Origin: DATAFF01 sp036257595 | GTDB taxonomy: Bacteria; Pseudomonadota; Alphaproteobacteria; Rhizobiales; Aestuariivirgaceae | DNA length: 11,430 nt | Reading direction: 5' to 3' | Assembly: GCA_036257595.1 (NCBI GenBank) | Contig: DATAFF010000116.1 | Span: forward strand, 1 to 11,430 | Part shown: positions 1-5,844 of the stretch, piece by piece | Position numbering within the stretch: the stretch's first letter is position 1 | How the letters are laid out: every line of letters starts with the position of its first letter | Notes under the pieces: generated by a model | What the model saw: the letters and a program-made list of their open reading frames with translations, nothing else | Database searches by the model: none | What the model was told of the DNA's origin: nothing | Program-made: the position numbers and the translations under genes

Positions 1-76
1 CCTCCTGATCGCCGGCCTGGTCGGCGGGACGGTCGCCTATCTCGTGGCGCGGCCGCGGCGTTCGGAGGCGCGGTGA
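1..76 (+). CDS. azlC: AzlC-family permease, C-terminal end only (5' truncated by window)
   Basis: Only the last 24 codons and the stop are present. They read as a hydrophobic segment (LLIAGLVGGTVAYLVA) followed by a basic tail (RPRRSEAR), as expected for the final membrane helix and cytoplasmic end of a permease. The TGA overlaps the GTG start of the next gene by 4 bases (GTGA), typical of translationally coupled azlC-azlD pairs. AzlC is the large subunit of the AzlCD branched-chain amino acid exporter. The call rests mainly on the downstream AzlD-like gene and the overlap, because too little of this protein is visible to identify it alone. Confidence 0.7.
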   Translation, partial: LLIAGLVGGTVAYLVARPRRSEAR

Positions 77-417
77 GCGAGGCGGCAGGAAACGGCGGGA
101 TCTCGATCTATCTGGCGATCCTCATCGCCGGCTTCGCCGTCACCTATGTTTGGCGCTTCCTCGGCGCCCTCGCGGTCACGGCGCTTCATCCGGAAAGCGA
201 GGTGCTGCTGTGGGTGAGGGCGGTTGCGACCGCGCTGGTGGCGGCACTGGTGGCGCGGCTGGTCACCGCCCCGAGCGGGCTCCTGGCGGAGGCGCCGGCA
301 GTGGCGCGCTATGGCGGGATCGTTGTCGGCCTTCTGACCTTCGCGGTCGTCCGCCGGGTCGAGCCCGCCACCGGCGCGGCCATTCTGGCTTTCTTCGTCC
401 TCGACAATCTGGCCTGA
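73..417 (+). CDS. azlD: AzlD-family small subunit of branched-chain amino acid exporter
   Basis: This is a 114-residue hydrophobic protein with about four membrane segments (roughly residues 10-32, 43-64, 80-93 and 99-113), the usual size and shape of AzlD. The early TYVWRFLG motif (24-31) and the C-terminal alternation of small and aromatic residues ending in DNLA fit the family. AzlD works with AzlC in the inner membrane to export branched-chain amino acids and analogues (family knowledge). The GTG start overlaps the upstream stop, so expression is probably coupled to azlC. The stop codon lies in the loop of a perfect 6-bp inverted repeat, and the gene converges on the HIT gene. The substrate is inferred from the family only. 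Confidence 0.85.
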   Translation: MSEAAGNGGISIYLAILIAGFAVTYVWRFLGALAVTALHPESEVLLWVRAVATALVAALVARLVTAPSGLLAEAPAVARYGGIVVGLLTFAVVRRVEPATGAAILAFFVLDNLA

Positions 418-424
418 AGGCCAG
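409..424. terminator. Short hairpin at the azlD stop, possible terminator
   Basis: CTGGCC (409-414) and GGCCAG (419-424) form a perfect 6-bp GC-rich inverted repeat around a TGAA loop containing the azlD stop codon. No T-run follows, so it is not a classical intrinsic terminator. It could act together with the larger hairpin that begins 13 bases downstream. Confidence 0.3.
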
Positions 425-494
425 GCAGTCGGCAAATAGGCATTAGGCAGTGATTGGGGATTTTCCCCTGCCTACTGCCTACTGCCTACTGTCT
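423..494. repeat. Cluster of 7-bp units in opposite orientations forming a long hairpin
   Basis: The left half holds AGGCAGT (423-429), AGGCATT (438-444) and AGGCAGT (445-451). The right half holds the reverse complement ACTGCCT at 474-480 and 481-487, plus the variant ACTGTCT at 488-494. Positions 437-450 pair with 468-481 at 13 of 14 positions, and an inner GGGGA-TTT-TCCCC hairpin (456-468) sits between the arms. It lies between convergent azlD and the HIT gene. It extends into the HIT coding region, so the last five HIT residues (ADSRQ) are encoded by repeat sequence. It may be a bidirectional transcription barrier or a copy of a dispersed intergenic repeat family; copy number cannot be judged from one window. 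Confidence 0.65.
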
Positions 495-913
495 GCCAAG
501 GCGGAACGGATCTTCTCGGCGTTGGCGGCGAGGACCTTGGGATCGGCCATCTTGCCGCTATGGGGTTTGAGATCCACGCCCCGGTGGCGCGGCATCACAT
601 GGAAATGGGTGTGGAACACCATCTGGCCGCCCGCCGGCTCGTTGAATTGCTGGACCGTCACGCCGTCGGCCGCGAAGGCCTCCTTCACCGCCCTGGAGAG
701 CTTGCGGACCACGAGGATGGTGGCGATGAGGTCGTCGTCGGGAATGTCGAAGATGTTGCGCGACGGGTTCCTGGGCAGGACCAGCACATGGCCGTCGGTG
801 CGCGGCATGATGTCCATGATGGCGATGGTGTTCGCGTCCTCATAGACCCGCTCGCTCGGGATCTCGCCGCGGAGGATCTTGGCGAAGACATTGTCGGGAT
901 CATAGGCGGCCAT
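479..913 (-). CDS. HIT (histidine triad) family nucleotide hydrolase/transferase
   Basis: The protein has 144 residues, the normal HIT-domain length. The histidine triad is clear near the C-terminus: H101, H103 and H105 in VFHTHFHVMPR, the nucleotide alpha-phosphate binding and catalytic site. The N-terminal FAKILRGEIPSERVYED and the central GHVLVLPRNPSRNIFD are typical HINT-branch segments. HIT proteins hydrolyse nucleoside phosphoramidates or dinucleoside polyphosphates in the cytoplasm; the exact substrate cannot be read here. The ATG start is supported by GGAGG (921-925) 7 bases upstream. It is the last gene of the ridA-GDPD-acyltransferase-HIT operon, 21 bases after the preceding stop. 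Its 3' end runs into the intergenic repeat, so the final residues are probably not conserved. Confidence 0.93.
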   Translation of the reverse strand: MAAYDPDNVFAKILRGEIPSERVYEDANTIAIMDIMPRTDGHVLVLPRNPSRNIFDIPDDDLIATILVVRKLSRAVKEAFAADGVTVQQFNEPAGGQMVFHTHFHVMPRHRGVDLKPHSGKMADPKVLAANAEKIRSALADSRQ

Positions 914-934
914 CGGGGTTCCTCCATCTTCGCT

Positions 935-2128
935 TCAAAAATCCTGCTCCTCCATCGCCTGCTGCCGGAACGGCGAGTGGGCCGACAGGAGCGCTGCGTT
1001 CTCCGCGACCTCCATGCGCTCGGCTGCCAGATAGTCGCGGACGGCGCGGGCAAGCCGCGGGTCGCGGATATGATGCAGGCTCATGGTCGTCGAGGGAAGA
1101 TAACCGCGGGCAAGCTTGTGCGGTCCCTGCGCTCCGGCCTCGACCCGGTCCAATCGCCGGGCGATGGCGAACTCGATGGCCTGGTAATAGCAGGCCTCGA
1201 AATGCAGGCACTCATGCTGCTCGATCGCTCCCCAATTGCGACCGAACAATGCATCGGAGCCGATGAAGTTGAGCGCCCCGGCAATGGGGCGGCCGGCCCG
1301 CTCGACCATGACCAGCAGCACCTGGTCGCGCATGGTTTCGCCGATGATCGAGAAAAACCGGCGGTTGAGATAGGGCGAGCCCCATTTGCGCGAGCCGGTG
1401 TCCATATAGAAGCGGAAGAAGGCGTCCCACTGCCTCTCGCCGATCTCGGCGCCGGTCAGCCAGCGAAAGGTGAGGCCGCTCCGGCGCACGATCTCGCGCT
1501 CCTTGCGGATGTTCTTGCGCTTGCGGGAGGAAAGCTCCTTGAGGAAGTCGTCGAAATCGGCATAGCCGCGATTGTGCCAATGGAACTGGGTGTCGGTGCG
1601 CCTGAGCCAGCGGTCGGTGCCGAGGAGCGACCATTCGGGGCCGGGGAGGAAGGTGATGTGCACCGATGAGGCACCGAGCTCCTCGGCAAGCGACAGCGAG
1701 GCCTCGGCGAGGAAGGTGCGATGGAGATCGCGCTGGTCGCCCGGCGGCACGAGGAGGCGCGGACCGGTCACCGGCGTGAACGGCACCGACGCCTGGAGCT
1801 TGGGGTAATACCGCCCGCCGACCCGCTCGATCGCATCGGCCCAGCCCCAGTCGAAGACATATTCGCCGCGGCTGTGAGACTTGAGATAGCACGGCATGGC
1901 GCCGAGCGGCTGGCCGGCGGCATCCTCGAGCAGCAAATGGCAGGGCCGCCACCCGGTGCGGGCGGTCGCCGATCCCGATTGCTCGAGCGCCGATAGGAAG
2001 GCATGGCTGACAAAGGGGTTGAAGGGTTCGCCCGCCGGATTGGCCAGCCGGTCCCAGGTCTGGGCAGGCACCTCCGCCATGCCGGCCAAAACCCGCGCCG
2101 TCAGCGTCGCGGTGGTCTTCCTCGTCAT
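935..2128 (-). CDS. FemAB-like / GNAT-fold N-acyltransferase (COG3146, PF04339 type)
   Basis: This is a 397-residue soluble protein. Segments I associate with the COG3146 'peptidoglycan biosynthesis/recognition' acyltransferases are NPFVSHAFLSALE (37-49), SRGEYVFDWGWA (86-97), the basic RKRKNIRKER (202-211), MDTGSRKWGSPYLNRRFF (242-259), LFGRNWGA (294-301), LHFEACYYQAIEFA (308-321) and AGAQGPHKLARGYLP (331-345). The family is predicted to transfer an acyl or aminoacyl group, but its substrate is unknown. The frame stays open upstream to 2740, but that part lies over the GDPD gene. The start chosen at 2126-2128 makes a 4-base ATGA overlap with the GDPD stop, implying translational coupling; no strong ribosome site is visible. 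A cell-envelope role is suggested by the family name only. Confidence 0.88.
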   Translation of the reverse strand: MTRKTTATLTARVLAGMAEVPAQTWDRLANPAGEPFNPFVSHAFLSALEQSGSATARTGWRPCHLLLEDAAGQPLGAMPCYLKSHSRGEYVFDWGWADAIERVGGRYYPKLQASVPFTPVTGPRLLVPPGDQRDLHRTFLAEASLSLAEELGASSVHITFLPGPEWSLLGTDRWLRRTDTQFHWHNRGYADFDDFLKELSSRKRKNIRKEREIVRRSGLTFRWLTGAEIGERQWDAFFRFYMDTGSRKWGSPYLNRRFFSIIGETMRDQVLLVMVERAGRPIAGALNFIGSDALFGRNWGAIEQHECLHFEACYYQAIEFAIARRLDRVEAGAQGPHKLARGYLPSTTMSLHHIRDPRLARAVRDYLAAERMEVAENAALLSAHSPFRQQAMEEQDF

Positions 2129-2889
2129 CGCGGCAGGAAACCCTCGAAAGTGATCTGATCGCAATAGCGGCGGGCCCGCCGTGCCTCCGCTTCGGATCGG
2201 ACCGTCCACGAAAGGACCGGCAGCCCGGCCTCGCGGAACAGACGGGAGGCGGGGCTCGGCAGTCCTGCCGCCTCGAAGGACAGGAATTGCGGTCGGCTCA
2301 GCGCAAGATGGGCAAGGTCGCGCGAGGCGAGGCGCTCGGCGAAAGGAAGCACCCGCCACGATGGATCGATGACCCGATCGGCGACGATGCCGCGGACAAT
2401 ATCGGGGGCACGCTCCTTGAGGCCGGCGACCAGCCGGCTGTCGAAAGACATCAGTGCGAAAGGACCGCGATAGCCGGCAAGACCGGCCAGGACCGTCGTC
2501 AGGAGCTCGGAATTGCGCTTGCTGGCGCTCTTGAGCTCGATGACCAGCAGGACCCGGCCGGCGATCTGCTCGAGAAGCTCCGGGAAGGCGGGGATCCGGT
2601 CGGTGCCGCCGGCAAGCGGGATGCGGGTCAGCTCGCCGATCGGCCGGGCCGCGACAAGACCGGTCTCGCCGGTCAGCCGGTCGAGGCGCTCGTCGTGAAA
2701 CACCACGGCCCCGCCAGCGCCGGCGAGCCGGACGTCGCATTCGATCGGGTAGTCATGGGCCATTGCCGCGGCAAACGCCCCGGCACTGTTCTCGATCCGC
2801 CCGGCGGCCCGGTCATGCAGGCCGCGATGGGCGATCGGTCGGGCCGTGAGGAAGCGAAGGTCGCGTTGAGGGCGGGATCTGAACAGCAA
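2125..2889 (-). CDS. ugpQ: Glycerophosphodiester phosphodiesterase (GDPD family)
   Basis: The 254-residue protein carries the GDPD TIM-barrel signature in order: AHRGLHD (20-26, catalytic-type H21 with R22), RIENS (31-35), IECDVRL (49-55, metal ligand E50), VVFHDERLDRLT (62-73, H65), VIELKS (116-121, E118 and K120) and LMSFD (146-150). It hydrolyses glycerophosphodiesters to glycerol-3-phosphate and an alcohol, using a divalent metal, and feeds phospholipid headgroup turnover. There is no signal peptide, so it is probably cytoplasmic. The start is a TTG at 2887-2889, only 5 bases after the ridA stop; AAGG lies just 3 bases before it, so the start is slightly uncertain (the next codon, CTG, is better spaced). 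The symbol ugpQ is used in the family sense, as no ugp transporter is visible. Confidence 0.92.
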   Translation of the reverse strand: MLFRSRPQRDLRFLTARPIAHRGLHDRAAGRIENSAGAFAAAMAHDYPIECDVRLAGAGGAVVFHDERLDRLTGETGLVAARPIGELTRIPLAGGTDRIPAFPELLEQIAGRVLLVIELKSASKRNSELLTTVLAGLAGYRGPFALMSFDSRLVAGLKERAPDIVRGIVADRVIDPSWRVLPFAERLASRDLAHLALSRPQFLSFEAAGLPSPASRLFREAGLPVLSWTVRSEAEARRARRYCDQITFEGFLPR

Positions 2890-2894
2890 CGGCC

Positions 2895-3359
2895 TTAAAC
2901 GACCTCCGCGATCGCCTCGACCTCGACCGCGACATTCAGCGGCAGGGAGCCCGAGCCGACGGCCGAGCGGGCATGCTTGCCGGCATCCCCGAACACCTCG
3001 ACCATCAGGTCGGAGGCACCGTTGATCACCTTCGGATGGTCGGTGAACTCCGGCACGGCATTGACGAAACCGACGAGCTTGACGATTTGCCTGACCCGAT
3101 CGAGGTCACCGTCGCAGGCGGCCTTGAGCTGGGCGATGATGTTGATGGCGCAGAGCCGCGCCGCCGTCTGCGCCTCCTCGAGCGAGATGGCGCCGCCGAC
3201 CTTGCCGAGATGCTCGAACTTGCCATCCTTCAGCGTCACCTGGCCGGCGGTGAAGACGAGATTGCCGGTGCGCACGAAGCCGACATAGTTGGCCACCGGG
3301 ACGGCCGGCGTCGGCACCACGATTCCAAGCTGCTCGAGTCGGGCGTCGATCCTGCCCAT
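2895..3359 (-). CDS. RidA-like (YjgF/YER057c/UK114) family protein
   Basis: The protein has 154 residues, longer than canonical RidA (about 128) and matching the longer subgroup. Recognisable segments are YVGFVRTGNLVFTAGQV (25-41) and HARSAVGSGSLPLNVAVEVE (129-148). R131 stands at the position of the conserved arginine that binds the carboxylate of enamine/imine intermediates in canonical RidA, and E148 closes the motif. Canonical RidA deaminates reactive 2-aminoacrylate; many longer paralogues have no proven activity, so deaminase function is possible but unproven. The ATG is preceded by GAGGAG (3368-3373) at 8-base spacing. It is the first gene of the leftward four-gene operon, so the operon promoter should lie in the region to its right. 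Confidence 0.9.
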   Translation of the reverse strand: MGRIDARLEQLGIVVPTPAVPVANYVGFVRTGNLVFTAGQVTLKDGKFEHLGKVGGAISLEEAQTAARLCAINIIAQLKAACDGDLDRVRQIVKLVGFVNAVPEFTDHPKVINGASDLMVEVFGDAGKHARSAVGSGSLPLNVAVEVEAIAEVV

Positions 3360-3534
3360 CGCTTCTGCTCCTCACGATCTGAAACGGACTCCCTCGCGAT
3401 AGCATGCCGGAACGATCGCGGGAACCGGCTCGCCGCGGGTGGCGTTAGCGGCGGCGGTCAACAGCAGGGACATCCCGTAAATGCGTTTCACGGCCAAAAG
3501 CCATCTCTCTCATGCCGATTTTGACTTCACGGAA

Positions 3535-3593
3535 CCCGTCATCAAGAGGCATTATCGTCGCCGTAGGGGAAATCGAATCACGACGATGACGGG
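3535..3593. repeat. Imperfect long inverted repeat between divergent genes
   Basis: CCCGTCATC (3535-3543) is the exact reverse complement of GATGACGGG (3585-3593). ATCGTCG (3554-3560) is the exact reverse complement of CGACGAT (3581-3587). The 13-base right arm CGACGATGACGGG (3581-3593) equals the complement of the left arm with a 13-base interruption (3544-3556). The element could be an RNA hairpin with a bulge, a pair of alternative hairpins, or a protein-binding site. It lies 16 bases before the small candidate gene. Confidence 0.5.
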
Positions 3594-3609
3594 GTCGGGG
3601 AGATCCGGC

Positions 3610-3798
3610 ATGAGCGTCAATTTGACCTGGCATGAGGAAAATCCGATGCCGGAGCGTCCATGTCGCATGGTGCGGGTGCTATGGCACGCGCGTCATGCGC
3701 TGGAATGCGGCTGTCGGACGGTGCCCACATCCATTCGCGAGGAGGTCGAGGCGGAGCTTCTGCGCATCCGCAGCGCCGAGGCGAACGCCTTCGGTTAG
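3610..3798 (+). CDS. Possible small protein of 62 residues, unrecognised
   Basis: An ATG-initiated frame starts with MSVNLTWHEENPMPERPC and ends with an acidic/basic helix-like segment (REEVEAELLRIRSAEANAFG). GGGGAG stands 7 bases before the ATG, a reasonable ribosome site. It contains three cysteines at residues 18, 33 and 35 (the last two in ECGC) but no domain I recognise. The frame continues open upstream to an ATG at 3481, with a less convincing basic extension. It lies in the same direction as msrQ, 120 bases before its start. It could equally be a chance open frame in GC-rich DNA. Confidence 0.3.
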   Translation: MSVNLTWHEENPMPERPCRMVRVLWHARHALECGCRTVPTSIREEVEAELLRIRSAEANAFG

Positions 3799-3903
3799 AG
3801 CCTGTTGTGCTTAGGTCTACCCACACGGACGTGAAGAGGCGTGATCGGCGGTTCCGGTTGCCATTCCGGCCGGTTTGAGCCACTTGGCTTGGGGCTGCTT
3901 TGT

Positions 3904-3908
3904 GGAGG
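3904..3908 (+). promoter_or_regulatory. Ribosome binding site that sets the msrQ start
   Basis: GGAGG lies 10 bases before the GTG at 3919. The alternative upstream GTG at 3841 has only AGAGG one base away, which is too close, so 3919 is preferred. Confidence 0.55.
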
Positions 3909-3918
3909 CTTCAAGCGC

Positions 3919-4752
3919 GTGACGCCGTGGACGGATCGTACTGGACGGTTCTCGCCGCTCAAGGCGCTGGTCCTCGCCGGGACGATCGCGCCGGCGCTCT
4001 GGCTGTTCTGGCGCTGGCGGTCGGGGGCGCTGATGCCGCTCCCCTTCGACGAGGCCACGCATTTCACTGGCACCTGGACGATCCGCTTCATCCTGATTGC
4101 GCTCGCCATGACGCCGGCCCAGCGCATCTTCCGCTGGAACCGGCTGGCGCTGGTCAGGCGGATGCTGGGAATCGCCGCCTTCGCCTATGCCGCCTTCCAT
4201 TTCTCGCTTTACGTCGGCGACCAGAAATTCGACCTGTTCAAGGTCGGCTCCGAGATCGCTCTGCGGATCTATCTGACCATCGGCTTCCTGGCGGTGCTCG
4301 GGTTGACGGCCCTGGCGGCGACCTCGACCGACGCCATGGTCCGGCGGCTCGGGGTCAATTGGAAGCGCTTGCACCGGATCGCCTATGTCATCGCCGCCCT
4401 CGGAATTCTCCATTTCTTCATGCAGTCGAAGATCGACGTCACCGAGCCGACACTGATGCTCGGCTTCTTCATCCTGCTGATGTCCTATCGCCGGCTGTCC
4501 CCGGCGCAGCTTGCCTCGCCCGCCTGGCTCGCCGGGGTGGCGCTGATGAGCGCCGTCCTGACTGCGGCGCTCGAGGCCTGCTGGTACGGTCTCGCGACCG
4601 GCGTGCCGGCGCGCCTCGTGCTCACCGCCAATCTGCAGTTTCCAATGCTGATCCGACCGTTCTGGATCGTGCTTGGCACCGGGTTCGTGGTCCCGCTCGC
4701 CTCGGTCCTCCTCGCCTATCTGCGCGGCAGCCGCATGGCTGTCGCGCGCTAG
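3919..4752 (+). CDS. msrQ: MsrQ, haem b membrane subunit of protein-methionine-sulfoxide reductase
   Basis: With the GTG start the protein has 277 residues and several membrane helices (roughly 13-31, 54-66, 82-100, 113-134, 153-168, 178-190, 203-222 and 245-267). Histidines in or next to helices are H94 (AAFHFSLYVGD), H152 (KRLHRIAY) and H165 (GILHFFMQ). Their spacing matches the haem-ligand histidines known in E. coli MsrQ (H91, H151, H164). MsrQ passes electrons from the respiratory chain or flavin reductases to periplasmic MsrP, which repairs oxidised methionine. The last two helices lie beyond the usual 211-residue E. coli length. No msrP gene is adjacent on either side, which is unusual since the two are commonly paired. 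Start choice: the GTG follows a GGAGG, and the protein then opens with TPWTDRTGRFSPLK. Confidence 0.88.
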   Translation: MTPWTDRTGRFSPLKALVLAGTIAPALWLFWRWRSGALMPLPFDEATHFTGTWTIRFILIALAMTPAQRIFRWNRLALVRRMLGIAAFAYAAFHFSLYVGDQKFDLFKVGSEIALRIYLTIGFLAVLGLTALAATSTDAMVRRLGVNWKRLHRIAYVIAALGILHFFMQSKIDVTEPTLMLGFFILLMSYRRLSPAQLASPAWLAGVALMSAVLTAALEACWYGLATGVPARLVLTANLQFPMLIRPFWIVLGTGFVVPLASVLLAYLRGSRMAVAR

Positions 4753-4782
4753 AGGCTTTCCGCGACAAGGAACCGCGATCCA

Positions 4783-4811
4783 TTCTCTAACTCTGCCCTC
4801 CCCGCTATAGT
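4783..4811 (+). promoter_or_regulatory. Weak candidate promoter for the rightward four-gene operon
   Basis: TATAGT (4806-4811) resembles a -10 box. With a 17-base spacer the -35 position reads TTCTCT (4783-4788), a poor match to TTGACA. It lies in the only sizeable gap (4753-4874) before the operon, 63 bases ahead of the first start codon. No intrinsic terminator for msrQ is visible in the same gap, so some read-through is possible. Confidence 0.25.
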
Positions 4812-4874
4812 CGGCCGGAACGTTCATAAATCTCAGAAATCCCTCGTCCGGCAGCGCAGAGATCACCCCCGCCC

Positions 4875-5831
4875 ATGACCAAGATCGTGTTTCTCGACCG
4901 CGGCACCTTCGGCCCCACGGTCGAGCTTGTCCGGCCTCTTTTCGAGCATCAATGGCAGACCTATGAGCAGACCGCCGAGCGCGATGTCCCGGCGCGGCTG
5001 AAGGGTGCGAGCATTGCCATCACCAACAAGGTGCCGATCCGCCGGGCGGCGCTCGCCGAGCTTCCGGACCTCAAGATGATCTCGGTGGCGGCCACCGGCT
5101 ATGACGTGATCGATATCGAGGCCTGCCGGGAGCGCGGCATCGTCGTGTCGAACGTGCGCGGCTACGCCACCAACACCGTTCCGGAGCAAACCTTCGCGCT
5201 GATCCTGGCGCTCCGGCGGCAGATCGTCGGCTATCGTCAGGACGTCATCGATGGCATGTGGCAGAAAGCCGGCCAGTTCTGCTTTCACAGCCACAGCATG
5301 CGCGACCTCGCCAATGCGACGCTCGGCATCATGGGCGAGGGCAGCATCGGCCAGTCGGTCGCCCGCATCGGCCAGGCCTTCGGCATGCGGACCCTTTACG
5401 CCGCCCATAAGGGCGTCGAGGGGCTGGGACCGCTCTATACACCCTTCGACACGGTGCTCCAGGAGAGCGACATCATCACCCTGCACAGCCCGCTGATGCC
5501 GGCCACCCGCAACATGCTGGCATTGCCGGAATTTCGCAAAATGAAGCGCAGGCCGCTGATCATCAACACGGCACGCGGCGGACTCGTCAATGAAGAGGAC
5601 CTGGTCAAGGCGCTGGACGAGGGCCTTGTTTCAGGAATAGGTTTCGACGTCCTGACGAAGGAGCCGCCGGACCCGACCCACCCGCTGCTGGCAATAGCCG
5701 ATCGACCCAACGTCATCATCACTCCCCATGTCGCCTGGGCAAGTCAGGAGGCCATGGAGGAATGCTGGAGACAGACGGTGAGGCACATCGACGATTTCCA
5801 CCGCGGACAACCGACGAACCTGGTCACCTGA
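4875..5831 (+). CDS. D-2-hydroxyacid dehydrogenase (glycerate dehydrogenase / hydroxypyruvate reductase-like)
   Basis: This is a 318-residue NAD(P)-dependent reductase of the PGDH/HprA superfamily. It shows the substrate-domain segment SVAATGYDVID (70-80), the VPEQTFALILALRR helix (102-115), the Rossmann loop GEGSIG (154-159), catalytic R234 in INTARGGLV (230-238), E263 of the active-site relay, and catalytic H285 in TPHVAWAS (283-290). The family interconverts 2-oxoacids such as hydroxypyruvate or glyoxylate with D-hydroxyacids. After the second beta strand the sequence reads LYAAHKG (174-180), without the acidic residue that usually selects NAD, so NADP use or altered cofactor preference is possible (inference). 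It is first in a tightly packed operon with eipB, the M24 protein and the EutA-like protein. The start has only a weak upstream purine tract. Confidence 0.92.
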   Translation: MTKIVFLDRGTFGPTVELVRPLFEHQWQTYEQTAERDVPARLKGASIAITNKVPIRRAALAELPDLKMISVAATGYDVIDIEACRERGIVVSNVRGYATNTVPEQTFALILALRRQIVGYRQDVIDGMWQKAGQFCFHSHSMRDLANATLGIMGEGSIGQSVARIGQAFGMRTLYAAHKGVEGLGPLYTPFDTVLQESDIITLHSPLMPATRNMLALPEFRKMKRRPLIINTARGGLVNEEDLVKALDEGLVSGIGFDVLTKEPPDPTHPLLAIADRPNVIITPHVAWASQEAMEECWRQTVRHIDDFHRGQPTNLVT

Positions 5832-5844
5832 TGGAGCTTGGAGC

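Larger units (their letters stand above)
3360..3918. other. 559-bp non-coding or weakly coding stretch between the divergent ridA operon and msrQ
   Basis: This stretch should hold the leftward promoter of the ridA operon and the rightward promoter of msrQ. I see a ridA ribosome site (3368-3373), a large imperfect inverted repeat (3535-3593), a TTGACT hexamer (3521-3526) without a well-spaced -10 partner, one possible small gene (3610-3798), and an msrQ ribosome site (3904-3908). No tRNA, transposon end or recognised riboswitch was found. Confidence 0.6.

Noticed and set aside
470..490. CRISPR-like array at the GCCTACT tandem copies
   Set aside because: The units are 7 bp and contiguous, without spacers; this is a simple tandem repeat within an inverted-repeat cluster.
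560..1669. Long plus-strand open frame opposite the HIT and acyltransferase genes
   Set aside because: It is antisense to two well-recognised proteins, has the Gly/Asp/Glu/His-rich composition of a reverse-complement shadow in GC-rich DNA, and shows no family motif.
2129..2740. N-terminal extension of the acyltransferase frame to about 600 residues
   Set aside because: The added part is Arg/Pro-rich and lies over the GDPD gene in another frame; the ATGA overlap at 2125-2128 gives a natural start.
3817..4866. Minus-strand open frame opposite msrQ
   Set aside because: Its composition is dominated by Arg, Gln, Glu and Pro, and the opposite strand encodes a clear MsrQ with haem-ligand histidines.
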